Assembly: GCF_000379605.1 (NCBI RefSeq)
Contig: NZ_KB902702.1
Location: 97,887-161,886, forward strand
DNA: 64,000 nt
Origin: Rhizobium giardinii bv. giardinii H152
GTDB taxonomy: Bacteria > Pseudomonadota > Alphaproteobacteria > Rhizobiales > Rhizobiaceae
Reading direction: 5' to 3'
How positions within the stretch are numbered: position 1 is the stretch's first letter; each line of letters starts with the position of its first letter. This document shows, piece by piece, positions 35,337 to 44,129 of this stretch. The translations under genes were made by a program, and so were the position numbers. Below the pieces are notes generated by a model. It ran no database searches. It was not told where the DNA came from and saw nothing but the letters and a program-made list of their open reading frames with translations.

Positions 35337-35828
35337 TTACCAAAACAGGTGTTCGAGCGGACCGGCGGGCAGCGACAATTGCAACAGCCCCGCAAAGATC
35401 AGCCAGACGCCAAGACAGATGAGGATACCGAGCGGAATCGTCATCCACAGCTTGCGCTTGCCGAAGGCTGCCGCCGTTGCGGCAAAGAGCACACCCGTGG
35501 CGATCGAGAACCCCGCCGTTTTCAGAAGCAGCATCTGCAAGGCCAAGCCGCCGATGATCCAGACGACCGGAGCGACTTCCTGGCGATCGCGCGTCGGGAA
35601 ATCGCCGCGCAGGGCTTCAAAAACGGTCCAGACCGCCAGTATCAGCAGGCAGCCGGCGATCACGAAGGGCGTGGTGGCCGGGCCGATACCGGAATAGCCG
35701 GTAGCGCTCGCCAGCCGTGACGCATCCCAGAAGATCAGGCCGCCGAGGGCCGCGAGGAAGACGGCGATGACAAGCGCCGCCCTGTCAGGGCGGCGTGTCT
35801 CCGTCGAAGGGGTGTGACCCTTGCTCAT
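35337..35828 (-). CDS. tctB: Tripartite tricarboxylate transporter small permease TctB
   Basis: 163 aa with four hydrophobic segments (about residues 18-35, 50-68, 90-120, 130-150), the usual TctB layout. The start overlaps the tctC stop by 4 bp. It supports TctA in the inner membrane. Confidence 0.93.
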   Translation of the reverse strand: MSKGHTPSTETRRPDRAALVIAVFLAALGGLIFWDASRLASATGYSGIGPATTPFVIAGCLLILAVWTVFEALRGDFPTRDRQEVAPVVWIIGGLALQMLLLKTAGFSIATGVLFAATAAAFGKRKLWMTIPLGILICLGVWLIFAGLLQLSLPAGPLEHLFW

Positions 35829-36769
35829 TTTACCAGACCAATGTCCTTGAGGACGGTTTCGGTTGCCGAAATGTCCTTGGCGAGCTGCTCCTTGAAGGCA
35901 TCACCGGCCAGATAGGTATCCTGCCAGCCCTTGGTCTTCAGGGTTTCCTGCCAGCTGGCGGACTTGACGAGTTTCTCGATGTCGGTCGAAACGGCAGCCT
36001 TCTGCTCGTCGGTCAGGCCGGGAGCGGCGGCAACCATGCGCCAGTTCTGAACCACCACGTCGAGGCCGCTTTCCTTGATGGTCGGCGCATCGACGCCGGC
36101 AATGCGTTCGGCGCTCGAAACGGCGAGAAGGCGCAGCGTGCCGGACTTCACTTGGCTTTCGAATTCGCCGTAGCCGGAAATGCCGGCCGTTACCTGGCTA
36201 CCGAGAATGGCGGCCAGCGCTTCACCACCGCCGGAGAAGGCGATGTAGTTGATCTTGGTCGGATCGACGCCGGCAGCCTTGGCGATCAGGCCGACAGCGA
36301 TATGGTCGGTGCCGCCGGCCGAGCCGCCACCCCAGGAGACTGCGCCCGGATCCTTCTTCAGCGCCTCGACGAGATCGCCGAAGGTCTTCAGCGGCGAATC
36401 AGCCGGCACGACGATGGCTTCGTATTCGCCGGTCAGGCGGGCGATCGGGGTGACATCATTCAACGTCACCGGCGAGTTGTTGGTCAGGATTGCGCCGACC
36501 ATGACGTAGCCGCCGACGATCAGGGCGTTCGGATTGCCCTTCGACTGGCTGGCGAACTGTGCAAGGCCGATGGTACCGCCGGCGCCGGGCACATTCTGCA
36601 CCTGGACGTTGCCGGAGATGCCTTCCTGCTGCATCACGGTCTGGATCGAGCGCGCGGTCTGGTCCCAGCCGCCGCCGGGGTTCGCCGGGGCGATGATGGT
36701 GTAGTCAGCAGCAAAAGCCGGCAGGGCAAGAGCACCGGCGAGAATGGATGCCAGAAAAAACTGTTTCAA
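35825..36769 (-). CDS. tctC: Tripartite tricarboxylate transporter binding protein TctC
   Basis: 314 aa; signal peptide [21 protein letters not shown] then [19 protein letters not shown], the usual TctC mature start. The only good start is TTG at 36769 with GGAGG 7 bp upstream; the longer frame begins far upstream without a ribosome site. Binds the di/tricarboxylate in the periplasm. First gene of the minus-strand operon; the regulators tctDE lie beyond the next gene. Confidence 0.93.
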   Translation of the reverse strand: MKQFFLASILAGALALPAFAADYTIIAPANPGGGWDQTARSIQTVMQQEGISGNVQVQNVPGAGGTIGLAQFASQSKGNPNALIVGGYVMVGAILTNNSPVTLNDVTPIARLTGEYEAIVVPADSPLKTFGDLVEALKKDPGAVSWGGGSAGGTDHIAVGLIAKAAGVDPTKINYIAFSGGGEALAAILGSQVTAGISGYGEFESQVKSGTLRLLAVSSAERIAGVDAPTIKESGLDVVVQNWRMVAAAPGLTDEQKAAVSTDIEKLVKSASWQETLKTKGWQDTYLAGDAFKEQLAKDISATETVLKDIGLVK

Positions 36770-37025
36770 GATTAGTCCTCCGTCAGGCGCGCTCGTTATC
36801 TGGCGCGCAGTGTTCATCTTTGCGGACGGGGGTTGGCTCACTCTGAATCGGGCGCATTCGCTTCCTGAGCAGAACGACGCCGGGTCTGGTGAAACTCCTC
36901 CCATTCGCCTCGATCATCCGCCTCCACGGACGATGAAGAACTGCAAGGCACCACAAGAAGCTGTCATCTACCTGACATCGAACGGAACCCTGCCGGATTA
37001 ATCTCCGCTAATTTTGCTGCTTCGT
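36770..37025. other. Promoter region between tctC and the orphan binding protein
   Basis: 256 bp. It must contain the tctCBA promoter and the end of the 37026 gene. I see no strong hairpin with a T-run and no dyad I would call a TctD site. Confidence 0.4.
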
Positions 37026-38093
37026 CTACTGGAGCCGCAAAACTTCGTTCCAGCGGGCGATCAGCCGCGCCCGCTTGACCTGATCGAGGTAAACCATCAG
37101 CCCGGGACTGACCGGAACCGGCCGCAACTGCCCGCCGAGCATTTCCCGCATCGTATTGGCCGTGTTGGCGCCGGCAACGTCCGGGCTGACGGCGGGGATC
37201 TGCAACTCGCGCGCCATGATCGTCTGGCCTTCCTTCGACATGAAGAATTCCAGATAGCGCCGGCCGAGGTCGGGCGAGGCGGCCGCCTGCGGCACCAGCC
37301 CGATGCGCGACATGACGACGGTATAATCGCGCGGCAGGACGATGCCGACATCCGGGTGACGCGAGGCCCAATCGGCGGCATAGGAGCCGAGAATATTGTA
37401 GCCGAGAACGAAGCGGCCGTCGGAGACCCGCTCGAGAATGGCCGAACTGGTGGAATAGAGCTTGACGCCGGCAGCACCCATCGTCTGGATCACCGACCAG
37501 ATGTCGCCGAACTGCTCCTGGTCGCGCGCCATGAACAGGAAGCCCACGCCGGACCGCTCGATATCATAGGTGCCGATCTTTCCATAAACGGCGCTGCCAT
37601 GACGCTTGAGATAATCGACGAACTCGGCCCGCGTCGAGGGCGGCTTCTCCTTTGTGAAACTCGGCTTGTGATAGACGAAGACCGCCGGCTCGAACGTCAG
37701 CGCGTAAGCCGTGTTGCGCCAATTGGCCCAGCCCGGCCAGCGGGCGCTCATCGGCAGGTCGCTGCGCTGGGCATAGCCGTCATTACTGAGCTTGACCTGC
37801 AGGTCCATCGCCGAGGAGAAGGCGAAGTCAGCGGTCTTTTCGCCTGTGTCGGTCTCCTTGACGATCCGGTCGTAGATCTCGCCGGTCAGCATATCCTCGT
37901 AGCGCACGGCCACATCCGGATTGGCCTTCTGGAAACCGACGATCATCGGCCGCGCCAGCGGCTCGTCGAGCGAGGAATAGACGATGACGGTCGGGGCGTC
38001 CGGATTGCCCGAGAGCGCCGGAAACACGACCGGCTCGGCGGCGGCAGGCAGGAAAAATCCGCAGAGAAAACTGAGACACAGAAGGAAACGCAT
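37026..38093 (-). CDS. Orphan periplasmic ABC-type substrate-binding protein beside tctDE
   Basis: 355 aa; signal peptide MRFLLCLSFLCGFFLPAAAE, then a type II binding-protein fold of the Fe3+/spermidine-like group (TVIVYSSLDEPLARPMIVGFQKANPDV). I chose ATG 38093 over a GTG at 38126 because of the signal peptide. No permease or ATPase accompanies it. It is divergent from tctDE by 78 bp. In several proteobacterial tctDE loci such proteins appear to present ligand to the TctE sensor; this is inference. Confidence 0.8.
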   Translation of the reverse strand: MRFLLCLSFLCGFFLPAAAEPVVFPALSGNPDAPTVIVYSSLDEPLARPMIVGFQKANPDVAVRYEDMLTGEIYDRIVKETDTGEKTADFAFSSAMDLQVKLSNDGYAQRSDLPMSARWPGWANWRNTAYALTFEPAVFVYHKPSFTKEKPPSTRAEFVDYLKRHGSAVYGKIGTYDIERSGVGFLFMARDQEQFGDIWSVIQTMGAAGVKLYSTSSAILERVSDGRFVLGYNILGSYAADWASRHPDVGIVLPRDYTVVMSRIGLVPQAAASPDLGRRYLEFFMSKEGQTIMARELQIPAVSPDVAGANTANTMREMLGGQLRPVPVSPGLMVYLDQVKRARLIARWNEVLRLQ

Positions 38094-38171
38094 AAAACGA
38101 TATTGCCGCAGCCCCGGCCCGTTCACAAGCCGGATGGCGACCGCTAGAGTAGCTGAAGGGAGACAGCGGAT

Positions 38172-38846
38172 TTGCGGATATTACTGGTCGAAGACAATAC
38201 GGCGCTTGCGGAAGGGCTTGTCGCCATCCTGCGCGGCAGCGGCTATGCGGTCGATGTCGTCGGCGACGGCGCGTCGGCCGATGCCGTGGCCGCGACCGAA
38301 AATTTCGATCTCGTCATCCTCGACCTGACCCTGCCGGAAATGGACGGCCTCGACGTGCTGCGCTCGATGCGCGCGCGGCAGAACAAGGCGGCGGTGCTGA
38401 TCCTCACGGCGCGAGGCACACAGGAGGAGAAGATCCGCGGCCTCGATCTCGGCGCCGATGACTACATGATCAAGCCCTTCGACGTCAGCGAGTTCGAGGC
38501 TCGCGTCCGCGTGCTGTTGCGCCGGCAGGCGGGGCTTCGCTCCTCACTCGTCAGCTACGGCAAGATCTCGTTCGACCTCAACTCCCGCACCTTTTCCGCC
38601 GGCGGCATCACCGTCGATATTCCGGCCCGTGAGCTTGGCCTGCTTGAAATCCTGTTCATGCGGGCCGGAAAGGTCGTCGCCAAGGAAGCGATCATTCAGT
38701 CGCTGACCGCCTTCGACGACGACCTGAGCGCCAATGCGATCGAGCAATATGTCAGCCGGCTGCGCAAGCGGCTCGCGCCGCACGGTCTGACGGTCCGCAC
38801 GGCGCGCGGCATCGGCTACTATCTCGACAAGATGGCGGACGGCTGA
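38172..38846 (+). CDS. tctD: OmpR-family response regulator TctD
   Basis: 224 aa: receiver domain with acidic pocket (E7, D8) and phospho-acceptor D51 (LVILDLTLPEMDG), then a winged-helix domain (about residues 130-220). Start is TTG at 38172 with GGGAG 9 bp upstream. Its stop overlaps the tctE start (ATGA). Likely activates tctCBA. Confidence 0.93.
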   Translation: MRILLVEDNTALAEGLVAILRGSGYAVDVVGDGASADAVAATENFDLVILDLTLPEMDGLDVLRSMRARQNKAAVLILTARGTQEEKIRGLDLGADDYMIKPFDVSEFEARVRVLLRRQAGLRSSLVSYGKISFDLNSRTFSAGGITVDIPARELGLLEILFMRAGKVVAKEAIIQSLTAFDDDLSANAIEQYVSRLRKRLAPHGLTVRTARGIGYYLDKMADG

Positions 38847-40237
38847 TGGCGAGGGCCGCCTATTCGCTGCGTCGCAGGCTGCTTGCCTGGTTGCTGATCT
38901 CGACGGTGGTCATCGGATGCCTCGCCCTGATCGATACCTATCGCGAGGCTGTGAAGACGGCGAACGTCGTCTCCGATCGCGTGCTTGCCGGCTCGGCGCT
39001 GGCGATTGCCGAGCGGGTCGTGGTCGCCGAAGACGGTTCGCTCGAAGTGGACATTCCCTATGTCGCGCTGGAAATGCTGACCTCGGCGGCACAGGATCGT
39101 GTGTTCTACCGCGTCGACGGGCCGCCCGGCCGGTTCATCACCGGCTACCAGAACCTGCCCTCGATCACCGACATGAAGGGGCAGTCCGCGGTCTATGCCG
39201 ACGCGCAGTTCCGCGGCGAGCCGATCCGCGTCGCGGCGCTGGAACGCTCTGCCTCGACCGGCATCAACTCCGTGCCCTTCGTCGTCACCGTTGCCGAGAC
39301 GACCATTGCGCGGCGGCAATTGACGCAGGCCATTCTGTTGCGCTCGGCATTGCGCCTGCTGATGATGATCCTTGGCGCGGCGGCAATCGTCTGGATCGCG
39401 GTGACCTTTTCGCTACGGCCGCTCTATCGTCTGGGAGACGCCATTGCCGAGCGCAATCCAGACGATCTGCACCCGATCGAGCAATCGGTGCCGAGCGAAG
39501 TCGAGGGGCTGGTCGAGACGGTCAATTCCTTCATGGTGCGGCTGCAATCGGCGCTCGATGCGCTCCGGCATTTCTCCGGCAATGCCAGCCACCAGTTGCG
39601 CACGCCGCTCGCAATCATCCGCACCCAGCTTGCCCTTTCCACCCGCGCTGCGACGCTTAAGGAGGCGCAGGCCGCAGCGCGCAAGAGCGACGAGGCCGTG
39701 GCGCATGCCGAACGCATCCTCGCGCAACTGCTGCTGATGGCGAAGATCGACGCCGCCGGCTCGACCGAGCCGCAGCCCGTGGAGAACATCGACCTGATGG
39801 CATTGGCGCAGGAGATCACCGGCGATCGCGTGCCCGGCGCTGGCGACGCAGGCGTCGATCTCGGTTTTGAAGGCGAGGGCAGGGTGCTGATCCGCGCCGA
39901 GCCTCTCCTGATCGGCGAACTTCTGCGCAACCTGATCGAAAACGCCATCGCCTATGCCGGCAAGGGCGCGGAAGTGACCGTTCGTGTCGGAACCGAAGAC
40001 GACACCGTCCGCCTCGACGTCGAAGACAATGGCCCGGGTATCCCGCCGGAGAAGCGGCAGGTCGTGCGCCAGCGTTTCGCGCGCGGCGGACGCGGCGAAG
40101 CACCGGGAATGGGGTTGGGACTTCCGATCGTCGAAGAAATCGCCGGTCTGTTCGGCGGACATCTCACGCTGGGCGAAGGGCCGGATGGCAAGGGGCTGAA
40201 GGCCTCCGTGACATTTCCGGCCGCTGGCTCGTCCTAG
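38846..40237 (+). CDS. tctE: Sensor histidine kinase TctE
   Basis: 463 aa: helix at ~12-32, periplasmic sensor of ~140 residues (2CSK_N type), second helix ~165-185, HisKA with H249 in SHQLRTPLAI, and HATPase_c with NGPGIP and GMGLGLPIV. Pairs with TctD; the periplasmic binding protein next door is a plausible ligand presenter. Confidence 0.94.
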   Translation: MARAAYSLRRRLLAWLLISTVVIGCLALIDTYREAVKTANVVSDRVLAGSALAIAERVVVAEDGSLEVDIPYVALEMLTSAAQDRVFYRVDGPPGRFITGYQNLPSITDMKGQSAVYADAQFRGEPIRVAALERSASTGINSVPFVVTVAETTIARRQLTQAILLRSALRLLMMILGAAAIVWIAVTFSLRPLYRLGDAIAERNPDDLHPIEQSVPSEVEGLVETVNSFMVRLQSALDALRHFSGNASHQLRTPLAIIRTQLALSTRAATLKEAQAAARKSDEAVAHAERILAQLLLMAKIDAAGSTEPQPVENIDLMALAQEITGDRVPGAGDAGVDLGFEGEGRVLIRAEPLLIGELLRNLIENAIAYAGKGAEVTVRVGTEDDTVRLDVEDNGPGIPPEKRQVVRQRFARGGRGEAPGMGLGLPIVEEIAGLFGGHLTLGEGPDGKGLKASVTFPAAGSS

Positions 40238-40356
40238 CGTTGGCGACCCGTCATCAGCGAGGACGTTTCACGGGTCTGAACGAGAAGAATCGCGCTCCAG
40301 ATCATCTGGACAAGACTGCGATCAGACGGGTTCGACAGCTTGCGCTGCGGGAACAT
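40234..40356 (-). CDS. Candidate 40-aa protein overlapping the tctE stop
   Basis: 40 aa reading MFPQRKLSNPSDRSLVQMIWSAILL..., preceded by GGAG with 6-bp spacing; one short amphipathic/hydrophobic stretch in the middle. Its stop overlaps the tctE stop on the other strand. A 20-bp AT-rich palindrome is 99 bp upstream. The good ribosome site and regular composition make it believable, but it is short. Confidence 0.45.
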   Translation of the reverse strand: MFPQRKLSNPSDRSLVQMIWSAILLVQTRETSSLMTGRQR

Positions 40357-40728
40357 GATAAGCTCCATAGGATTGTTGCGAGCGCCTGATAGCACGTTGA
40401 CAGGTATTTCTCCAGAGCGCGGCAGGCAAATCTGCCGTGCGCGGCAAGCATGGCAGATAAATTTGAATTTATCTTTGCTTTATACATTACGCCAAAAGTA
40501 AAAATCAGAACTATCTTTCACAAATCATTGGTAATAACCTTTTGATTCAATGACTTGCTTGGGTAGGTGTCAACAGGGTGCCGCAGCTTTTCTGGCCCGG
40601 AACCGCCAGACCCGACCACTGCCGGCCTTGTCGTGTACGGCCATGGCCCTTGTCCCTTTGCCTTTGGTCCAAATGGCTTTTCGCGTTTTCCCGTGCGATG
40701 GTTGCGCGAAAACAGACGGGAGAAAACC
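40357..40728. other. AT-richer intergenic region with a palindrome
   Basis: 372 bp. It includes the AT-rich dyad at 40455-40474 and a purine-rich ribosome site (GGGAGAAAACC) for acuI. I see no further gene; a 61-codon minus-strand frame here lacks a good start. Confidence 0.4.
40455..40474. promoter_or_regulatory. 20-bp AT-rich palindrome
   Basis: AGATAAATT-tg-AATTTATCT, perfect 9-bp arms, in an AT-rich stretch between the 40-aa gene (minus) and acuI (plus). A likely transcription-factor site. Confidence 0.45.
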
Positions 40729-41724
40729 ATGGCGGATCATTTCAGGGCGCTTGTGATCGAGGAACGTGACGGCAAGCCGGTCAGCGGCTTCAAGGACCTG
40801 ACCTTGTCGGACCTGCCGGATCATGATGTGCTGGTCGAGGTGCTGTTTTCGACGCTCAATTACAAGGATGGCCTCGCCATTTCCGGCAAGGGCCGCATCG
40901 CCCGCCGTCTGCCGATGGTTGCCGGCGTCGATCTCGCAGGCATCGTCGTCTCATCCCGCAGTCCGGACTGGAAGCCTGGCGACAAGGTGGTCGTCAACGG
41001 CTGGGGCATGTCCGAAACCGAATGGGGCGGCTATACCCGCTTTCAACGGCTGAAGCCGGAATGGCTGACCCGCCTGCCGGATGCCTTCAGTCTCGAGCAA
41101 AGCATGGCGATCGGCACTGCCGGCTATACCGCCGCCCTGGCCATTGACGCACTCGAACGCTGGGGAAAGATCAAGACGGGTGATCGCGAGGTTCTCGTGA
41201 CCGGCGCCGCAGGCGGCGTCGGCTCCGTCGCCGTCACGCTGCTTGCCAGACGCGGTTACAGGGTGACGGCATCGACGGGACGCCCGGAAACCCACGACTA
41301 TCTTGCGACGCTCGGTGCAACCGCCTTCGTCGACCGGGCCGAACTGGCCGCGAAAGGTGGCGCACTGCAGAAGGAGCGCTGGGCCGGCGCCATCGATTCC
41401 GTCGGTTCGACGACGCTCGCCAATGTGCTGGCGCAGACCGTCCAGAGCGGTGCGGTCGCGGCCTGCGGCCTCGCCGGTGGCGCCGACCTGCCTGCCACCG
41501 TGATGCCGCATATCCTGCGCGGCGTGGCATTGCTCGGCATCAATTCGGTGACGGCGCCGCATGCGGAACGCGACAAGGCCTGGGCGATCCTCGCAGAAAG
41601 CCTCGAGCGCACGCTTCTGGCGGCGCTGACGACGGTCGAGCCGCTATCGAACCTGCCGCAATTGGCAGAGGACATCGTCGCCGGAAAGATCCGCGGCCGC
41701 GTCGTTATCGATGTGACGCGCTAA
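40729..41724 (+). CDS. acuI: Acrylyl-CoA reductase-type MDR oxidoreductase (AcuI/YhdH)
   Basis: 331 aa zinc-free medium-chain reductase: LNYKDGLAISGKGRIARRLPMVAGVDLAG at the N-terminus and NADPH-binding VTGAAGGVGSVAV (about residues 155-167). AcuI reduces the toxic acrylyl-CoA to propionyl-CoA. GGGAG is close upstream of ATG 40729; the longer frame to 40567 is an upstream artefact. No DMSP genes are nearby. Confidence 0.92.
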   Translation: MADHFRALVIEERDGKPVSGFKDLTLSDLPDHDVLVEVLFSTLNYKDGLAISGKGRIARRLPMVAGVDLAGIVVSSRSPDWKPGDKVVVNGWGMSETEWGGYTRFQRLKPEWLTRLPDAFSLEQSMAIGTAGYTAALAIDALERWGKIKTGDREVLVTGAAGGVGSVAVTLLARRGYRVTASTGRPETHDYLATLGATAFVDRAELAAKGGALQKERWAGAIDSVGSTTLANVLAQTVQSGAVAACGLAGGADLPATVMPHILRGVALLGINSVTAPHAERDKAWAILAESLERTLLAALTTVEPLSNLPQLAEDIVAGKIRGRVVIDVTR

Positions 41725-41981
41725 TCGATAGCGACCCGTTCACGGCTCGGACTTCCGCCGTTCTGCCGTTCCTTATCCGTCAAAAGCCCAAGGGTGGTGC
41801 ATCGCCGCTCGTTGCGCACCGTCTCGCGCGCCTCTTGATGGAGAGTGTGAAGAAAGGCGCGCGATTTTCTACCAAAACGCTCTATTTTTCTCCGAACCCC
41901 GCCACATATTGGCAGTTTATGCCCCGACGAAGGTCGGTCGCCATGGGAGAAATTGTGAAGCAGTTTCAAGGGAGAAGTATC

Positions 41982-42893
41982 GTGGGTCTCAACACAAAAC
42001 TTATCGCCGCCGCGTTTGCGGTGCTCGTTTCCGCCGCGGCGGCAAATGCTCAGGTCGTCGTCGCTTCCAAGATCGATACCGAAGGTGGCGTGCTCGGCAA
42101 CATCATTCTGGCCGTCCTGAATGCCAACAACATCCAGACGACCGATCGGGTGCAGCTCGGGGCGACGCCCGTCGTGCGCAAGGCAATCATCGCGGGCGAG
42201 ATCGACATCTATCCGGAATATACCGGTAACGCCGCCTTCTTCTTCGAAAAGGCCGACGACCCGCTCTGGAAGGATGCGGCCAAGGGTTACGAAGAGGCCA
42301 AGAAGCTCGATTACGACGCCAACAAGATCGTCTGGCTGACGCCGTCGCCGGCCAACAACACCTGGGCGGTCGCCGTTCGCAAGGATCTTGCCGATGCCAA
42401 CGGCATCAAGACCTTCAGCGACTTCGGCAAGTATGTTTCCGGCGGCGGCAAGGTCGTGCTGGCGGCTTCCTCGGAATTCGTCAATTCGGCGGCGGCGCTT
42501 CCGGCGTTCCAGACCACCTATGGCTTCACGCTGAAGTCTGACCAGCTGATCACGCTATCGGGCGGCGACACGGCAGCGACGATCTCGGCGGCCGCCAACC
42601 AGACCAACGGGGCCAATGCGGCCATGGTCTACGGCACGGATGGCGGCATCGCGCCGTCCGGGCTGGTGGTTCTGGAGGACGACAAATCCGTCCAGCCGGT
42701 CTATCAGCCGACGCCGATCATCCGCGAGGCGGTGCTGAAGGAGCATCCCGAGATCGAAACGCTGCTGAAGCCGGTCTTCGAGAAGCTGGACCTGACGACG
42801 CTGCAGGATCTGAACGGCCGCGTCCAGGTGGGTGGCGAACCAGCCAAGGCGGTGGCGGAGGACTTTCTGAAGAAGAACGGCTTTCTGAAATAA
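41982..42893 (+). CDS. yehZ: Osmoprotectant-type ABC transporter binding protein (YehZ/OsmF)
   Basis: 303 aa from GTG 41982, with AAGGGAGAA close upstream. Signal peptide LNTKLIAAAFAVLVSAAAANAQ, then VVVASKIDTEGGVLGNIILAVL, an OpuAC-type binding protein. The length equals E. coli YehZ (305 aa). The operon order (binding protein, long permease, ATPase, short permease) is identical to yehZYXW. Ligand is probably a quaternary amine or related solute. Confidence 0.9.
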   Translation: MGLNTKLIAAAFAVLVSAAAANAQVVVASKIDTEGGVLGNIILAVLNANNIQTTDRVQLGATPVVRKAIIAGEIDIYPEYTGNAAFFFEKADDPLWKDAAKGYEEAKKLDYDANKIVWLTPSPANNTWAVAVRKDLADANGIKTFSDFGKYVSGGGKVVLAASSEFVNSAAALPAFQTTYGFTLKSDQLITLSGGDTAATISAAANQTNGANAAMVYGTDGGIAPSGLVVLEDDKSVQPVYQPTPIIREAVLKEHPEIETLLKPVFEKLDLTTLQDLNGRVQVGGEPAKAVAEDFLKKNGFLK

Positions 42894-42908
42894 GCCGCCT
42901 CGAATTCG

Positions 42909-42938
42909 AGGCCGGTTTCGTGAGCGGAACCGGCCTTT
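42909..42938 (+). terminator. Intra-operon hairpin after yehZ
   Basis: AGGCCGGTTTC-gtgagc-GGAACCGGCC followed by TTTTAT, 16 bp after the yehZ stop. It should cause partial termination so that more binding protein than permease is made. Confidence 0.75.
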
Positions 42939-42962
42939 TATCCACTCTGCAGGGATGCCGGT

Positions 42963-44129
42963 TTGAGCCTTCGATTGGATAAGTTGGGCGTGGTGATCGC
43001 GCTTCTGGTTGCCTATGGCACGCTCGTCGCGCCATTTGCGACCTTTCGCGCCAATCGCATCGTGCCGGGAGAGGCAAAATCGATCCTTGCGGCGCTGCCT
43101 GTGAGCGCCGGCGTTGTGCTGCTCGGCCTTATGGTTGTCGCCGCCGCAATCATCCTTCTGAAAACGCCGGCGCTGCTCAGGCTCGCTGCCGCGGCGGTTT
43201 CGCTTGGCGCGATTGCGCTTTTCATCGGCTTGACGGCGACGTATCTGACCCCGCCGGAAAACACCTATGCCCGGGTGTCGCCGGCTTCGGGTTTCTGGGT
43301 CCTGCTGTTTGCCTATGCCCTGCTCGCTGCCGATTCGATCACGCGGCTGAGGCCGAGGCCGGGCGTACGGGTCCTGTTGCTGATCGCGACCCTCGCTGGC
43401 GCCACCGCGATCCTGGTATCGGGGCTCTGGGACGGACTGTCGATCCTCAAGGAATATGCCGGCCGCGCCGACGTGTTCTGGCTGGAGGCGGGCAGGCATG
43501 TGGCGCTTGCGCTCGGCTCGCTGTTTGCCTCGGTCGTCGTCGGCCTGCCGCTCGGCATTCTCTGCCATCGCGTCGAGCCCTTGCGCGCCGGTGTGCTCAA
43601 CACGCTGAACCTCATCCAGACGATCCCGTCGATCGCGCTGTTCGGCATTCTGATCGCGCCGCTCGGCTGGATTGCAGTGAATGTGCCGGGGGCCGCTGCT
43701 ATCGGCATTCGCGGCATCGGTGCGGCTCCGGCCTTCGTGGCGCTGTTTCTCTATTCACTGCTGCCGGTGGTCGCCAATACCGTGGTCGGGCTTGCCGGCG
43801 TGCCGCGCGAGGCCAATGAGGCGGCACGCGGCATCGGCATGACGGACCGGCAGCGGCTTTTCGGCATCGAGCTGCCGCTCGCCATGCCGGTCATTCTCAC
43901 CGGCATCCGCATCGTGCTGGTGCAGAATATCGGCCTTGCGACGATTGCGGCCCTGATTGGCGGCGGCGGCTTCGGCGTTTTCGTCTTCCAGGGGATCGGC
44001 CAGACGGCGATGGATCTGGTGCTTCTCGGCGCGGTGCCGACGGTGGTGCTCGCCTTTGCTGCAGCCATCGTGCTCGACGCCCTCATCGAAATGAACACTC
44101 CGTCGCAAAACCGAGGCAGGACCGCATGA
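42963..44129 (+). CDS. yehY: Osmoprotectant ABC transporter permease, long form (YehY)
   Basis: 388 aa; E. coli YehY is of the same size. The first ~165 residues form several extra hydrophobic helices, then the standard BPD permease domain with EAA loop NEAARGIGMTDRQRLFGIELPLAMPVIL. The start is TTG at 42963. Its stop overlaps yehX by 4 bp. Confidence 0.9.
   Translation: MSLRLDKLGVVIALLVAYGTLVAPFATFRANRIVPGEAKSILAALPVSAGVVLLGLMVVAAAIILLKTPALLRLAAAAVSLGAIALFIGLTATYLTPPENTYARVSPASGFWVLLFAYALLAADSITRLRPRPGVRVLLLIATLAGATAILVSGLWDGLSILKEYAGRADVFWLEAGRHVALALGSLFASVVVGLPLGILCHRVEPLRAGVLNTLNLIQTIPSIALFGILIAPLGWIAVNVPGAAAIGIRGIGAAPAFVALFLYSLLPVVANTVVGLAGVPREANEAARGIGMTDRQRLFGIELPLAMPVILTGIRIVLVQNIGLATIAALIGGGGFGVFVFQGIGQTAMDLVLLGAVPTVVLAFAAAIVLDALIEMNTPSQNRGRTA

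Noticed and set aside
33789..35720. 643-codon plus-strand open frame across tctA/tctB
   Set aside because: Low-complexity Arg/Gln/Asp product antisense to tctA, which is unmistakable.
40302..40487. 61-codon minus-strand frame upstream of the 40-aa gene
   Set aside because: No ribosome site and no codon bias; overlaps the better-supported 40-aa frame in another phase.
41721..41969. 82-codon minus-strand frame before yehZ
   Set aside because: Basic, irregular product, no ribosome site, runs through the yehZ leader.
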